This document shows, piece after piece, positions 48,215 through 60,940 of a stretch of 64,000 bases of DNA. This DNA comes from Thelephora terrestris (Eukaryota > Basidiomycota > Agaricomycetes > Thelephorales > Thelephoraceae). The position numbers and the translations under genes are program-made. Position 1 is the stretch's first letter. Each line of letters begins with the position of its first letter. The notes under the pieces were generated by a model that saw only the letters and a program-made list of their open reading frames with translations, was not told where the DNA came from and searched no databases. The DNA is taken from assembly GCA_015956445.1 (NCBI GenBank), contig WIUZ02000006.1:2098501-2162500 (forward strand), in the 5' to 3' direction.

Positions 48215-48644
48215 GGAGGCAAGATAGTTAGGCTGATGGGGGGTCGATGAGGAGGTGTTGACGAGCGTTGTCGAAGGTCGCTTATAAAGGAGGGCGGATA
48301 CTCACCGCGATCTCAAGACACGGTGACGGGGTATGCCTTGTGTGACGTCACGGGAGATAACTGGAGCGTGCGGTACGGCTGGGATCTAGGCTCAAGCCCA
48401 GAGGGGAGGAGGAGCTCTGAATTGGGACTGGCACTATGGGGCTGGGACTCGGCCAGCCTTGGCCCTGCCGGCGTGGAGGTAGACATATTTCGTCCGGTGA
48501 GCCGAGTTGGTGAAACTTCGAAACCCCGCGGTCCGAGAGCAAAATCGATGATATACAGAGTACATACTATCGTACATACAGAGGAGTTTGTGCCTGCGTA
48601 TTTCACGCGAGACATCTAAGGAGCTACAAACCAGTCAAATACGC
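48215..48644. other. Spacer, promoter of LRR paralogue B
   Basis: About 430 bp. A TATAAA-like sequence at 48281-48286 (minus reading TTTATAAGC) lies about 70 bp before the paralogue B start. No other gene seen. Confidence 0.5.
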
Positions 48645-50311
48645 TCATGTCAAATCTACAGGTAATATGGTGCCAAACCGAACGTCAACAACTGGCACAT
48701 GCTTCCCAAGCGCATGAATCGACGCAGCGCTAGGGAACATTCCATTCTCGTGGACGATGACGACATGATGCAACCTGGCCGAGGTTGTATTCACCCGGTC
48801 GGAAGCGAACTGCGTCAGCTTCTCCATGAATTCTTCGGTGATGACGCAATTCAAAAACGCGAGGGTCTTCAGCGACGGCAAGATTGGAGGTTTTGACAAG
48901 AGAGTCGAGAGGAATTGAAGTAGGTCGATATCGCACTCGACGGCAAGTGTCTCGAGTGCGGGGAAGGGCGACGGGTTGAACACCGGGAGGTTGTGAGAGG
49001 ACCGGTGCCGTTGCGGTGTGCGGTGCCTAAGCCGAAATTCCCGAACATTGGTAAGGGGGAGCAATGGGAACTCTTCGAAGGGAATCCCGGCGCTCGGGAA
49101 GCAGGAGAACGAGAAGCTCCCATTTGGTCCCCGTAATCGGATGTTCCGAGGATATGATTCATACCCCAAGAACGCAGGGGAGGGTAGGTTCGAAAGGTGA
49201 GCGAGGGAAATGTCAGAAAGAACGTCGTTTAATCCCGTGTTCCTGTCGAGAGATGAAATCTCGAGATGTGCACCTCTTCGGAGCGCTATGCTGGAAACGA
49301 GGGCTTGGGCGTTCATCGGATGGTTGCAAAGTATCGAAAGATGCCTAAGTGAGTTTGCAGTCGGGGCTGCGCGCCGCGAAAGTCGGTGGGAGGCCTCCGT
49401 GAAACGTATATCCAGGGTTGCCTTCTCGAGGGAGCGATTGTGCTCTAAGAAGGTCAGGAGGGTGTCCATGCGATCATCGAACGAGTAATGACGAAGGTTC
49501 AGGTCTGTGAGATTCCCGAGACTAAGTATTGAGGGATAGAGGGGGACATTGAGCAATGAAAGACGCTTCAAGGTCCGGCCCAGTGATCCAAACGGGTCGA
49601 CGGTGGGGTTCCACTTCGCACTCGTGTATGCACAGTGCAGCTTCAATGAGCGGAGGTTGGGAGTCGACTGCGGAAATGCCGGAAGCGCCCGGGTTAACTC
49701 CTCGATGCCCATCAGGTCTGAGACATTCAAAGAGTCGATGTTTTGGAGGTAAGGCGTCAGTAAACCTAAGGTGCCAGGGTCCACCCTGAACGAGTGCATG
49801 TCGATGCTGACACTTAGACGAGAAGCCTTTACGCGCGCCAAGCTCCGCGTCATCAACTCACTCTGGCTATTGGAGATTAAAGTCCAAATCTCCGGAGCGG
49901 AGATGATGGACTCACGCCAGTATCGACAAACGTGAGTCATTGGAATAACTGGCCTCGCGTCAACGGCATTCTCGCCCAGCAAATGTCTGGCGATGTGAGG
50001 GAGGATCTCTTGTGGCAACCTGTTCACCGGCTGCAAAAGGTTCCACAAGTTCCGAAAGGAGGGGATAAACTTCTCTAGGATATCGCGTGCCTTGTCCTCA
50101 ATGCTTAAAATCTGGAAAGTCAACTGTGAGGTCCTTTGTGTAGCGAGATAGATAGCTAGAGCGCACGCACTTTTGATTCCACTTCGGAAGCAGGGGTAAC
50201 CACGGGAAGAAGGGGGGTCTCTTGTAACCTGGTGCATTCCAGGTTGAGTTTCTCGTTCAACACACGGAAGAGGTCTGGGATGGACAGGTTGCGAGCAGCC
50301 TCCAAAGACAT
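48645..50311 (-). CDS. F-box protein with leucine-rich C-terminal part
   Basis: Two minus-strand exons: 50311-50171 and 50123-48645, with a 47-bp intron, phase 0; 539 aa. I chose the start MSLEAARNLSIPDLFRVLNE in a frame different from that of the long upstream extension of exon 2, because it gives helical protein text and splices in phase into LTFQILSIEDKARDILEKF. The F-box follows at about residues 80-125 (VNRLPQEILPHIARHLL, THVCRYWRESIISAPEIW), then weak LRRs. This is the common Agaricomycete F-box layout, distinct from paralogues A and B. Likely an SCF substrate adaptor; target unknown. Confidence 0.82.
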
Positions 50312-50678
50312 CGTGGATGCCGCTCAAGTGCGTGGCTAGTAACGTGATCCAGGCGCTGGTCCACTCCCAGCCACTCCACCATTGTTTCGGGCGCTTAGCT
50401 TTATTGGGAGCTAGTTTGGGAATTCCCTGATGGCATCCCACTCGGAAAGTAAGTTGGTGGATCTCTGATACTCATACACGTGTTCCAATAATCCCAGAGA
50501 TTCAGACAGAGTACACGGAATAGCCCGCAGTAAAACCAACAGATCTAGTTTGAACCCCATTGAAGTTTGACCACGATAGATACACTGTGCCATAAGATGC
50601 ACTCCGAAGTGGGGACTAAACAGTGAGACCATCACCGGCGAGGGTTATCCTGGATGGCAGTCACACAGTCGCGCTAGA
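50312..50678. other. Spacer between F-box gene and LRR paralogue C
   Basis: About 370 bp, holds the promoter of the F-box gene and the 3' end of paralogue C. A 75-codon minus frame (50635-50411) shows no domain. Confidence 0.45.
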
Positions 50679-52083
50679 CTAATGGCGCGTCAGATACGCG
50701 ATTAAGACTGACTTGGCCTGACGCACCGCCATGAGACTCGTCACCTTTCGCTGGACCTTGATGATTCTCATCACCTCTCCCCAATCGCCATTAAACGTGT
50801 GCTGGCTGTACTTGATACTCCCCAGATTGGGGAATATTTGCAACAAGGCCGTCGCAACAGTCCAGTACCCATTCATCCCATTGCTTAAAGATATTCTCCC
50901 GACAATCAGTTGGGTGAGTTTGCATGAACTCTGTGTCAACTGGGAGGGCAGCGTGGGCTCGCTGGACACGTCGAGCGCCTTTTCGATGAAACGGGCGGTG
51001 TCGAAGTGGATTTGGAGCTCTGTTAGTTTGAGACAGTTGGCGGCAAGGACCGCAATGCCGTTGATCGATACATCCACTTCGGATGCACATGGTACACCGC
51101 CAAGGTGGAGCTCGACAAGGTCCGGCATCGCAGTGGCTATTGTTGAGACGTCGTCGTCGGAGAGCAAGAACTTACACTGGTTCGAGGTGCATAATGATGT
51201 TACGCGGAGGATCCTGAGGGCGACAAACCGGCAAAGCGTCCGAATCCTAAAGGTTGTAATGCTCATCCCGTGGTACTGGGAAAGGTAGCGAAGCGTGTGG
51301 AGGGCACCTGGGGATGCTGATCGTAGCATCGGGTCGAACAAGTCGTCGACGCCCGACCACTCAGTTCTGCCCGAATGCTTGACATATATCTCCCGGATGT
51401 TTGGAAATGTTGTCCTATTGAAGAGGCTCGAGAGGAGGGCAGGCTCAGTTTTGAAGACTACTGTCATTGACATCAAATTTCCCAATTCGATCGGCGCTCG
51501 TTCGCCCTCCACCTCCCCGTCATATGGACTAGTGCCCCCCGTGTCCGCCTCTTGTTGGATGTAGACGGATTTCAACGGTTTAGAGTTGAGGATCAAATCC
51601 AGCACCGCGCCGTCGACCTCGGCGTTTGTGTGTAAGGTGGAGAGGGCGATGTGCTTGAGGTTGGTGGTGGGAAGGGCTTTGATCACGGCGACGTTTACGG
51701 GGGTTGTACGCCCACCATTGAAATCAATATGAATCACAGACAAAGTAGGGGAGAGGAGATGGTGGAGCCACGGAAGGGATGCGCGACCCGTCGTCCAGTT
51801 TAGAAGCTTCAGTCTCGGCATCAATATCTGCCCCGACCGGTCGAGGTTGATTAAGTGGAGGATGTCATCCGAGGGGACGCAGTCGTTTTGGGATGCGTAT
51901 AGTGTTGTCATGCGCTGAGCGTATAGTCGGAACATCAGGAAAACAGTTGTTGTCATCCACGCGCTTGTGGAGATTGTACGCGCTTGTGCGCTCGATCTGG
52001 CACCTGTAACGGCTTGCATCGCCCAGACCGACACTTGTAAATACCTGTAGGCAGTACTTTAGTGCCTCCACACCCTTCCACAC
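50679..52083 (-). CDS. F-box-like/LRR protein, paralogue C (5' exons uncertain)
   Basis: The main minus-strand exon runs from about 52012 to 50679 and encodes about 440 residues: TVFLMFRLYAQRMTTLYAS, matching the start of exon 2 in paralogues A and B, then LRRs (LMPRLKLLNW, LKHIALSTL, ALRILRVTSL, MPDLVELHLGGVPC) and the end ALLQIFPNLGSIKY. Its LRR part is more diverged than A is from B. An upstream piece with WKGVEALKYCLQ (52083 back) looks like the end of the F-box-like exon. The rest of that exon was not found in the expected 200 bp, so the N terminus may be lost or split by more introns. Confidence 0.65.
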
Positions 52084-53163
52084 TGGAACATAACCATAGC
52101 TATGAACGCGAACATTGGCCTGTCTCAGACCCTATGTTTGGGGGCAGGCTGCGTGCAGCCCTCAATCTCTTACCACCACATGGCTGACGCGGCTCGCCAA
52201 CGCCAACTTACGCCGCAACGTGCTCCGAAAATTCTCCTATCACCAGAGGGAGAGCGTATTGCTGTAGGTGGTCTGGACCCCGAGTGTGACTTCATCTGGA
52301 TGTTCTGTAATGGAGTATACAGTCTCTATTATGCTCGACACAAGCTTCACCTCCAGAGATGCAAACACTGGCATCAGATTGCCCGCGCTGTCCAAGTGCC
52401 TCGTAGACGTGTAAACCGTCACTACCCCCTCCACTTCCTTTCGAAAATGAGGCCTATCCCATGCCTGGGGGAGCTGGTGAGTAACACGATATCATCATAT
52501 CGCCCTCTTCCTCACGCTCAAACTCGGCGGGAGGTTACCTGCCAAAAACTCGAGCCAAGGACTCGAGACATGCAGATATGTTGTTGACCACTATTTGTAC
52601 AAGCCGGTTTATAAGTGTCCTCCTCGAGATCGGAGGGCAGGACCTTTCTTTCGTCTCATCCGCCACCATCTCTGGTGCCATCTCCCTAAATCCACCAGTG
52701 GTCCAGTCGCAGCTGATGTAGAGTGACCATGTCACAACGGTGAGTCTTGCCGTTTATGTCTAGTGGAGAACCGGGTGTAACCACCTACGTCACAGGGGTC
52801 TTGACTGGTGGAGCGGTTCGTGTCCATTCGCGTTCAAACGGTTCGGCGCCCGACGCTAATATAACTTCTCTTTCTGTCTAGGCGAAACTACACGGCCGGT
52901 TGTATTCTATTGTACCTTTGCACGTAGTCTGTATGGTTGGTCCTGAAATGATGTGGGGCAAAGAAAAGGGCGAGTGCTGAGCGGGGCGAGGATTACTTAT
53001 ATTGAATATAATTATGAGAAATTAGGATGAGCCCCTAGTAGCAAATTAATGGATCAATTATTTGAACTGCTTGTGACGGACCAGAAGGCCCAGGGAAACC
53101 CCAGATTCATTTCTTTTTTAGTTCCTCGGCTTAGAGTTTTGTGGATGCGCCCCCAAGCGACTG
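52084..53163. other. Stretch between LRR paralogue C and the truncated copy
   Basis: About 1.1 kb, no intact gene. It may hold the missing 5' exon of paralogue C, and more likely decayed LRR sequence of the truncated copy; neither could be shown. Confidence 0.45.
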
Positions 53164-53597
53164 TCAGGGGCTACAAGCGCGTCCAATTTGGATGCACGCG
53201 TGCATCCAAATACAGGACTGGCCTTTGCTTGTGGCGCTTGTACGTGCGTAGATATCGATGCCAGTTTTCCTGATGAACGGACCCCACTCATTCGCAGTGG
53301 GTGAACGCAGAAATCGCTTATATTTCGGTCCATAACTCGATGAGCACCGCACTCAGCTGGCGTGTGTCGGTCTGTGCTTACCAGTCCCCAAGTATTGCTT
53401 ACTTCCCAAAGGTCTGGTGGCAACACCTTGAACAAGTTCACCAGATCCGTTTGGTCCTCCCATAAAACGTCCAGCACGGCACTATTCAAGGATCGGCAAC
53501 ACAGCGAGAACGCGAGGGACGATGATGTGTCGTCGTGGTCGAAAAGGTGCCCTGCTATACGCCGCACAATTTCATCGACAAGGAGGGCTTCGTGCAT
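53164..53597 (-). pseudogene. Truncated F-box-like/LRR paralogue (N-terminal part only)
   Basis: Exon 1 at 53597-53382 (MHEALLVDEIVRRIAGHL, AFSLCCRSLNSAVLDVLWED) and exon 2 from 53316 (RFLRSPTANEWGPFIRK) match the start of paralogues A and B, joined by a 65-bp GT-AG intron. After about 25 residues the similarity stops, and the frame ends at 53164 without any LRR. So either the LRR part was deleted or what remains is a dead stub. Confidence 0.65.
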
Positions 53598-53781
53598 ACC
53601 GGGTCGGGGTGTTCAGCGGCGTTGTAGTCGTTCAGGCGGGGCCACTGCTGGCTACTGATGGCGGGCGGACGTGATCGAGGTTGGAGTTGGGGTGATGCTG
53701 ACTTTGATATCTCGGACAATCGCTCCTTCGCTCCGAACATTCCCCACACTGATTAAGGCTGGGCCAATCCTCCGGAGAACT

Positions 53782-55525
53782 ATGGCAGAGTTTAAGCAGG
53801 TAAGCACGCAGAAAGAGTGGCAAGGAAATGCTGACGGTTCTCCGTAGGAACCACACAGGTGAACTCGGTTACAATCAGATCATCTAAGAGTCTCTCACAA
53901 TCTCATTGTTCAGGTTGCTCGTTATCCCGGGTCCTATAGAGGTCGCAGATGATGTTGGTCTTTGTGAATCTACCTCGTTACACCGACGGCTCACATGTCG
54001 ACTTGCAGGTGTTATATGCGAATGCCCACCCGTCAATGGCCCACACTTCCCCGGAGTTTATACCTGTTTTTGGAGACTGCATTCGGATGATAAGAGACGT
54101 ACTGTATACCAAGGATGCTCAACCATTCTTGATATCCGGTTCTGGCACGCTGGGTTGGGATCAGGCGAGTCATCGTACGTTGAACCTATTATTGTGGTTG
54201 CTCAATGCCCTACAGGTCGCTTCGAACCTAGTCGAACCAGGTGAAGATGCTCTGGTTTTGAACACTGGCTACTTCGGTGACTCCTTCGCCGATTGGTACG
54301 TCTACGCTGTTCGATTTCGCCTCACCGATAGCAACTAACTCTTCAACTCTAGTCTCGAGACATATGGTGCCAAGGTAGCTTCTCTGAAGGCAAAAGTCGG
54401 AGGTGTCGTTGCCTCGGACGAGATCGAGGCAGCCTTGAAATCAAAGCGGTACAAAATTATCACAGTCACTCATGTGGACACCTCGACGGGTAAATTTCAC
54501 CGAATATCATCCGACCCACAGCAATGACCGCTCGACCAGGCGTTTTGTCCGACATTGAATCAATTGCGGCTGTCGTGAAGAAAGTCTCTCCTGAAACACT
54601 GGTACGTGGCTCTCAATTCTATCTGTGATCAAATGGCGTACCGGAAATGTCAGGTAATTCTGGACGGTGTCTGTTCCGTCGCGAGCGAGTTGATCAAGAT
54701 GGACGAGTGGGGTATTGACGTGGTGATGACCGCGAGTCAAAAGGGCTTGGGCACACCACCCGGGCTCAGCATCCTTGTTGCCAGCAATCGTGCTATCAAG
54801 GTACGCCTTCCGACAAATGTCTCACTGGTCGGCTTTTGACAGCCTGCATAGACCTTTGAAAATAGGGTTGCATCCCCGTCTTCCTATTACGCCAGCTGGA
54901 AGAAGTAAGCCCTGCGAAACCTCGATGTGCACGGCAATTGATTCACATTGTAATAAGGTGGCTGCCCATCATGAGGGCGTACGAGCAGGGAACTGCGGCA
55001 TATTTTGCCACTCCCCCGGTCAACCTTATCTACGCCTTCAACGCATCCCTGACGACAATCACAAAATCATCGGAAGTAAGCCTTGAGGAAAGGTTCAAAC
55101 TTCACAAGGAGGCTAGCCGGCGCATCAAAGCAGCCGCTGAGGAATTGGGCTTGAACCAAGTTCCTCACGCGGGGAATGCTGCAAATGCGATGACAGCCGT
55201 ATGTTTCTCACTTCCAGTTTTTAGGGTTACGAACTAACCCTCCTCCGTGTAGCTTTACTTCCCCGAGGGATACACTGCATCAGACATTCTTCCACGGCTC
55301 TCAGCCAAGGGTGTCGTCGTCGCGGGAGGATTGCATAAGGATATCAAGGACCGCTACTTCCGTATCGGGTGCGGACTGCATCTCCTTTCCCCTCGTGACC
55401 TCTTTTCTCACTTGCACACCAGGCATATGGGTATTTCAGTCGTCAAGAATTCGCGAGGTGACATGGACAAGATCATTGACAGCCTACGTGATTCTATGAA
55501 GGAAGCGCGGGCGAGTAAGCAGTGA
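53782..55525 (+). CDS. AGX1: AGX1, alanine-glyoxylate aminotransferase
   Basis: Twelve exons close in phase: 53782-53799, 53848-53858, 53914-53953, 54009-54164, 54216-54295, 54353-54489, 54540-54601, 54654-54800, 54852-54904, 54958-55198, 55253-55368 and 55423-55525; 387 aa. Two first exons are tiny (18 and 11 bp) but give MAEFKQ, then EPHRLLVIPGPIEVADD, the family start. Further motifs are PSMAHTSPEF, FLISGSGTLGWDQ, DGVCSVASEL and the PLP lysine in TASQKGLGTPPG. The enzyme is a class V PLP transaminase making glycine from glyoxylate and alanine. The end ASKQ is not a clear peroxisomal PTS1. The intron at 54165-54215 has a GC donor (CAG|GCGAGT) and is 51 bp with no in-frame stop, so reading through adds 17 residues. 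Confidence 0.93.
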
Positions 55526-55758
55526 AACGTGGAATTGTAGTGTCGTTAGCGAAAAAAAAACAGTGGGCCCCGCGGCTTCCGTCGTGCAGAGCAGACGCGG
55601 ATGTGAATACCCCGAACGCGATCCTGTGGGGTGACCGTCGAAAACAGGAGCCAACCAGTGAGAGTGTGAGACACCGGTCCGGAGGGTTCCGCTCGGGGAA
55701 GATCGAGATCGACATTCAGCGTCCGTTGAGCACAGACGACACGGACTAGACAAGGACC

Positions 55759-58700
55759 ATGGGTCATCTCATCACCTTGGCCACGTATGTTCCCTGCGCT
55801 CGCCTCAGTTCCGTGGCACTGATAATCTGACTCAAACATCTTCTAGTTGGTTCGTCGTTGGTCGTTATCTGAAGTTGGATATGCAACCGACAGACCCCTT
55901 CCAGCTCGCTAAACCAATGGGCTTTAGACTTTCAGGTACGCGTTTATTTTGTCTCCTCCTGGATTATGTTCAGGTCCTCTAGGGTAACTGTGATCGCATC
56001 CTCCAAAGCATCTCCATTGCCAAGTCGCGCGGAGCCACATTGAGAGTTGGTCCAGAGCTTGAAATCCCGTCAGTTTGGCCCAATTTCTCTCATCTTTTAA
56101 TCCCAATAACGAAGAGTACAGCGGGTATGGATGTTTAGATCACTTCTTGGAAGGTCCGATCGTCCGTCGTTGGGACAGCTGCGTGTGCTGACACCGTTGT
56201 CGACCAGGTGATACGGTGTTGCACTCATGGGAAGTCCTTGCGAAGATACTGGGGTCTGAGGAGGTTGAAGGCGTTGTCTGTGACATTGGAATGTGCGTGA
56301 GCTCTCCTTTCACTCGGTCACGGCTCACCCGTTGGACGTTTCGCAGGCCGATAATCCACAAGAATGTCAACTACAACTGCCGAGTCATCATATACAACAA
56401 GGAAATCCTCCTCATCCGTCCGAAGATGTGGATGGCAAATGACGGGAATTACCGTGAGCTCCGGTACTTCACTCCCTGGACAAGGCATAGACAGTGGGAA
56501 GACCATTATCTACCGAGGATCATTCAAGCCGTTACCGGACAGGTCTGCCCGCCTCAGCTATACGAATTCTGCTGCTTATTTATCTTGTGCACCTATAGAC
56601 CAAAGTACCGTTCGGAGACGCGGTTATCAGCACACTTGACACTTGCATAGGCGTCGAGCTTTGCGAAGAACTCTTCACTCCAGCGAGGTTAGACCCAACA
56701 CTATCTTTAGTATTTCTGCCAGCAGCTAAATCGCTTCATTAGCCCACACATCCTTATGGGCCTCGACGGCGTTGAGATTTTCACTAACTCTTCTGGAAGC
56801 CACCACGAACTGCGGAAGCTCCATCGGCGGATTGACCTCATCAAGGAAGCCACCCAGAAGGTGAGTTCCCGATGGAGATTCTTGGGGTCAACTTTATCGT
56901 CCTGATGTCCGAACCTCTCCAGCTTGGGGGTGTTTACCTGTACGCGAACCAACAAGGGTGCGACGGAGATCGACTTTACTATGACGGGTGTGCCATGATA
57001 GCGGTCAACGGCGACATCATTGCTCAAGGCTCCCAATTTTCCTTGAACGACGTCGAAGTCGTGACTGCCACTATAGATATCGAGGACGTTCGAGCTCATC
57101 GGATTAGAAGCAGTCGAAACATGCAGGCCGCTTCAACGGAAAGGTACCATCGTATCGAAGTTGGGTTTCCCCTGAGTAGTGGAAAGTTCAGAGAAGTGCA
57201 GGATGTTTTTGAGGAGGGGTTGGAAGTTCGGTTCAAGATTCGGTACCATACCCCCGAGGAAGAGATCAAGTGAGGGTGTTGCCCCTGCTATTTACCGGGT
57301 TCTGACATTAGCTACAGGCTGGGACCAGCGTGTTGGCTTTGGGACTATCTTCGTCGCTCTCGAACCCAGGGTTACTTCCTCCCGCTCAGCGGGGGTATCG
57401 ATAGTTGCGCAACGGCGGTAATTGTATACTCCATGTGCAATCTTGTTGCGGAGGCAGCGAACAGGGGAGGTAAGATGATAAGGCTCTGCACAGAATGGTC
57501 TCCTCGTTTACTGGGTATACAGACAAACAAGTCATAGCAGATGCTCGGCGCATTGCTGGGGAACCCTCAGATTCCAGTTACATTCCATCGAACCCTAGAG
57601 AGTTCGCTGGTAGGGTTTTCCACACCTGCTATATGGGCACAGAAAACTCCAGCGCGGAGACTCGTTGGCGGGCGAAAGAGTTGGCAGGAGCTATCGGGAG
57701 GTAAGTTTTCCATGGTAGAAAATTTACTCCGTTCATTAACACCATCGGCGGACAGTTACCACGTTGACATGAACATTGACACTGTTGTCCGATCGATCCA
57801 CGATCTCTTCACCTTCGTCACTGGTTTCACACCTCGCTTCCGTGTCCACGGCGGATCCGACAGGGAGAACCTGGCATTACAGAATATTCAAGCACGGTTA
57901 AGGATGGTGACATCGTACCTGTTCGCCCAGCTGCTGCCGTGGGTCCGGGGTCGGGACGGAGGACTTTTGGTTCTGGGAAGTGCAAACGTGGATGAGAGGT
58001 CAGTGTAACATTCCTTCGTTGGGCGCCATGCCTCGTGTTGACGACCACACAGCTTGAGAGGATATCTAACGAAATACGATTGCTCATCTGGTATGATAAT
58101 CGCCGCTTCGTTGAAGTTTCTCGCCTGACATCCTCCAGCGGACTTGAACCCCATTGGGGCCGTCAGTAAAGTCGATCTCAGGAAATTCATCATCCATTCG
58201 CGCGAATATTTTGATCTCCCGATTCTTGAAAGGTCCGCGCGGATGCTATAACTCTCCAGGTGATTTCTCCCCTGACATTGGTTGTCCGTCCCAGCTTTGT
58301 CAATGCTATCCCCACCGCCGAGCTTGAGCCCATCACCGAGACTTACGTTCAAGGAGACGAGGTTCGTAAATCAATCACCCCAAAATTTTCCCGACTGATG
58401 GAACACTCCCAAGGTGGATATGGGTATGACTTACGACGAACTCTCCGTTCTCGGTCGACTCCGTAAGATCGAGAAATGTGGACCTTACAGCATGTTCACA
58501 AAGCTGGTTCGAGAGTGGGGCTCCGTATTCTCTCCCATCCAAGTTAGCTCCCTCGTCCACCGCGTTCTCTGTGGCGGCTATAACACTAACCACGGCTTCG
58601 CAGATCGCGGAAAAAGTGAAGTTGTTCTACTTTGAGTACGCAAGGAATCGACACAAGATGACCACAATTACTCCATCCTACCATGCGGTGCGTTGGCCGT

Positions 58701-58900
58701 TCTCTTACCTTGTTGTGGGATCTGATGCCTTGAGTATCTTGTAGGAGAACTACAGTCCGGATGATAACCGTTTTGATCTACGGCCGTTTTTGTACCCAGC
58801 CCGGTTCCCGTGGCAGTTTAAGAAGATCGACCAGGTCGCGGCCGCACTCCCTGATAGATCCCGCAAGGGTCCTGGACAAGATAAGACAAAGACCGAGTAG
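55759..58900 (+). CDS. QNS1: QNS1, glutamine-dependent NAD+ synthetase
   Basis: About sixteen exons, start ATG 55759, stop TAG 58898-58900, about 700 aa; the first three exons are 55759-55784, 55905-55935 and 55983 on. The N-terminal nitrilase-type glutaminase has its triad in view: Glu in [12 protein letters not shown], Lys in [12 protein letters not shown], Cys in [13 protein letters not shown]. Then comes the synthetase with the P-loop [14 protein letters not shown] (about 57385), and [20 protein letters not shown] and [12 protein letters not shown]. Glutaminase releases ammonia that crosses a tunnel to the ATP-activated deaminated NAD (NaAD) to give NAD+. It is in tandem with AGX1, 233 bp downstream. 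All exons checked stay in phase. Exon borders between 56100 and 58700 follow motif continuity and were not each re-counted. Confidence 0.92.
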
Positions 58901-60940
58901 ATCAAGGGCGAACCCAAATGAGCGAAGTGTTGAATTACTGTCCTGCTGTTGTGCGGTTAATGTATAGATGCAAATGCGCTGGTGCACACGTGCTATAGTA
59001 TGAGATTGGCAGTTGGTTGTTTGCAAGGCGATTCTTGATCAAATCACCGAAGTCCAGGGATGCTCTGCGGGGGATGGTGAGAATTCTCGCACCTTTATTC
59101 CCGCAGATTGTGCATTCCTCATTCGCAAGGTGGAAATCGCGCCGGGATTTCCGCTTTGCACTGTACCCCTATGCGCTACACCCCGCGCAATATGCACAAC
59201 CATGGTCGATCATTTCGCCCATGAACGTGCTTCCAGGTTATTTCGGTGGTAACACATCAGTAAAACAGTCTCTTGCAAAAAGTGGGAAAGTTAATCGAAG
59301 TGCGAAAAGTGACCGAAACTAATGAGTAGCCTGTAAAAAGTGCCCGAAAGTGGCCAGAAGTGATCTGAAGTGCCATGATCTCAATAAAGTAGAAAAGTGA
59401 GCATGCGGAATTCGTGGGGTCTGTGCGTGCGGAAAGTTGGGCATGGCAGCACTTAAACAAAATAAGTACTGTAGGTCACATCTTAGTTCCTCACGCCTTT
59501 CCGTCTCACACCTCACCCTCTCCTCTCTGGACCGCACTCTGCTAACGCTCATTATCAGGTGTCAAGTTACTTCGGAATCCCAGCGGCTGCACGTATGTGC
59601 GGCCATCGCACACGCTTGTCTGTCTGTCTCACTGCTGTTCAACTCGTCTGACGCAGTGCGTCGATGTTCCTCTCTGACATGTCTCCATGAAAGGTATTTG
59701 GTTCCACCTCTGTCTCGCACCTTGTTTTCAAAGTTATTTGATGTCCCACTTCCAGCGCTGCCCCGTCAATGTCATCACGCATCGTGTCAAGCCCCGTTGC
59801 TGGCAATTTCTGTAGCATAGGTTTCTGTTGTCTGCACTCGTCTAGATGGTACGTGCATTATCTTCTACGTGCTTTCATCACACACCGGCCACTTTCCGTT
59901 CCCCAGCCTCGCCCGGTTCAATGTGGCACTTGTTCTCAACTCATCACCCCACTTCAGTGGGCACCACTCTTCCTCCTCAATTATGCAAGGCTCACTCTCT
60001 TCCCTCTATTACAAGTGCACTCCGTAGTTAGCTGTAGAATTAATTGAGAAATAAAGTTTCTTTTCCCCTACATTCCGGAAGAGCGCGGGTGCAAATTAAG
60101 TACATCTAACAAATTGACTGGCGCTAAACCCGGCTTTATTGTGTCTTTCTGCCTACTTTGGAGCACTTTGGTGGTCTTTTAAGGTTGAGCTCAGCTTTGA
60201 CAATCTTCAAAACGGGTGTGAAGCTTTGGTTGCTTTCTGCACTTCCGCGTCTTCAACGATCGTTGAAGAGCCTATGGTTTTGCTGATGCAGTCCGCTGGG
60301 AGCGATTGAAATCTATGTCAAGAAGCAATTCAGTGCAATCCACGGAGACCCGACAAGTGTGAAGAAGACACTTGAGGTTGATCGTCTCGACGTTGCCTCA
60401 GATAAGTCCGCTGACATGTGTCCATGTATGCCAATCAGGATAGAAAGAGGGTGAAAAATGTGGTGGTTGTTGTGGAGGTTCACGAGGGTGCTCTTATACT
60501 GTTGAGGGGCTTACTAAAGATCTCTCTTACTGAACAAGGCTCATGGCCAGTATCTGCTGGGCCTTGCAAGATGCAGCACTTTGTGTTTTACGGACTCACG
60601 ACTCTGAGAATAATTTGCAGATGCAACAGACAGATTGCAGAACACGCGTGTCTGAGATGTAACGTCCCCTGAATATTTCCTACCGCCTCCTGGCGCAGTG
60701 TTTTTGATTATAGGTGAGCTTGTTTGTCGTTGCGTCAAGAGCTGGTTTTCATAACACTTGTGTTTCTAAGATACAAAGTCAATGCTCAGAAGGCTCTTTT
60801 CGTGACCAGATACAGTCAGGTCTCAAGGCTGATCCTTCAGTGAGCACGGAAGAATGGCTCAAGATAATGACAGGGTATGAGTGAAGCGCAGTAAGCAGAT
60901 ACATGTAGTGACAAGGAAAGGAAAGAAAAGTGATACCAGA
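58901..60940. other. 2-kb gene-poor stretch
   Basis: No gene recognised. 59275-59360 holds a run of loosely repeated AAAAGTG/GAAAGTG words. 59500-60060 is C/T-rich with frames lacking domains. 60561-60665 carries the dispersed repeat fragment also seen at 9295-9372. Confidence 0.5.
60561..60665 (+). repeat. Dispersed repeat fragment, related to 9295-9372
   Basis: Same word order as the first copy: CCTTGCAAGATGCAG, GCAACAGACAGATTGCAG, ACGCGTGTCTGAGATGTA, with about 30 additional bases between the first two. Same strand. Class unknown. Confidence 0.35.

Noticed and set aside
50123-50441. Long N-terminal extension of the F-box gene in one exon
   Set aside because: The extension has Pro/Trp/Gly-rich, unprotein-like text; a separate first exon from 50311 in another frame splices in phase and is helical.
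50679-53597. One gene joining the truncated F-box-like stub (53597) with the LRR exon of paralogue C
   Set aside because: Paralogue C has its own copy of the segment that starts exon 2, so joining would duplicate it; two separate loci fit better.
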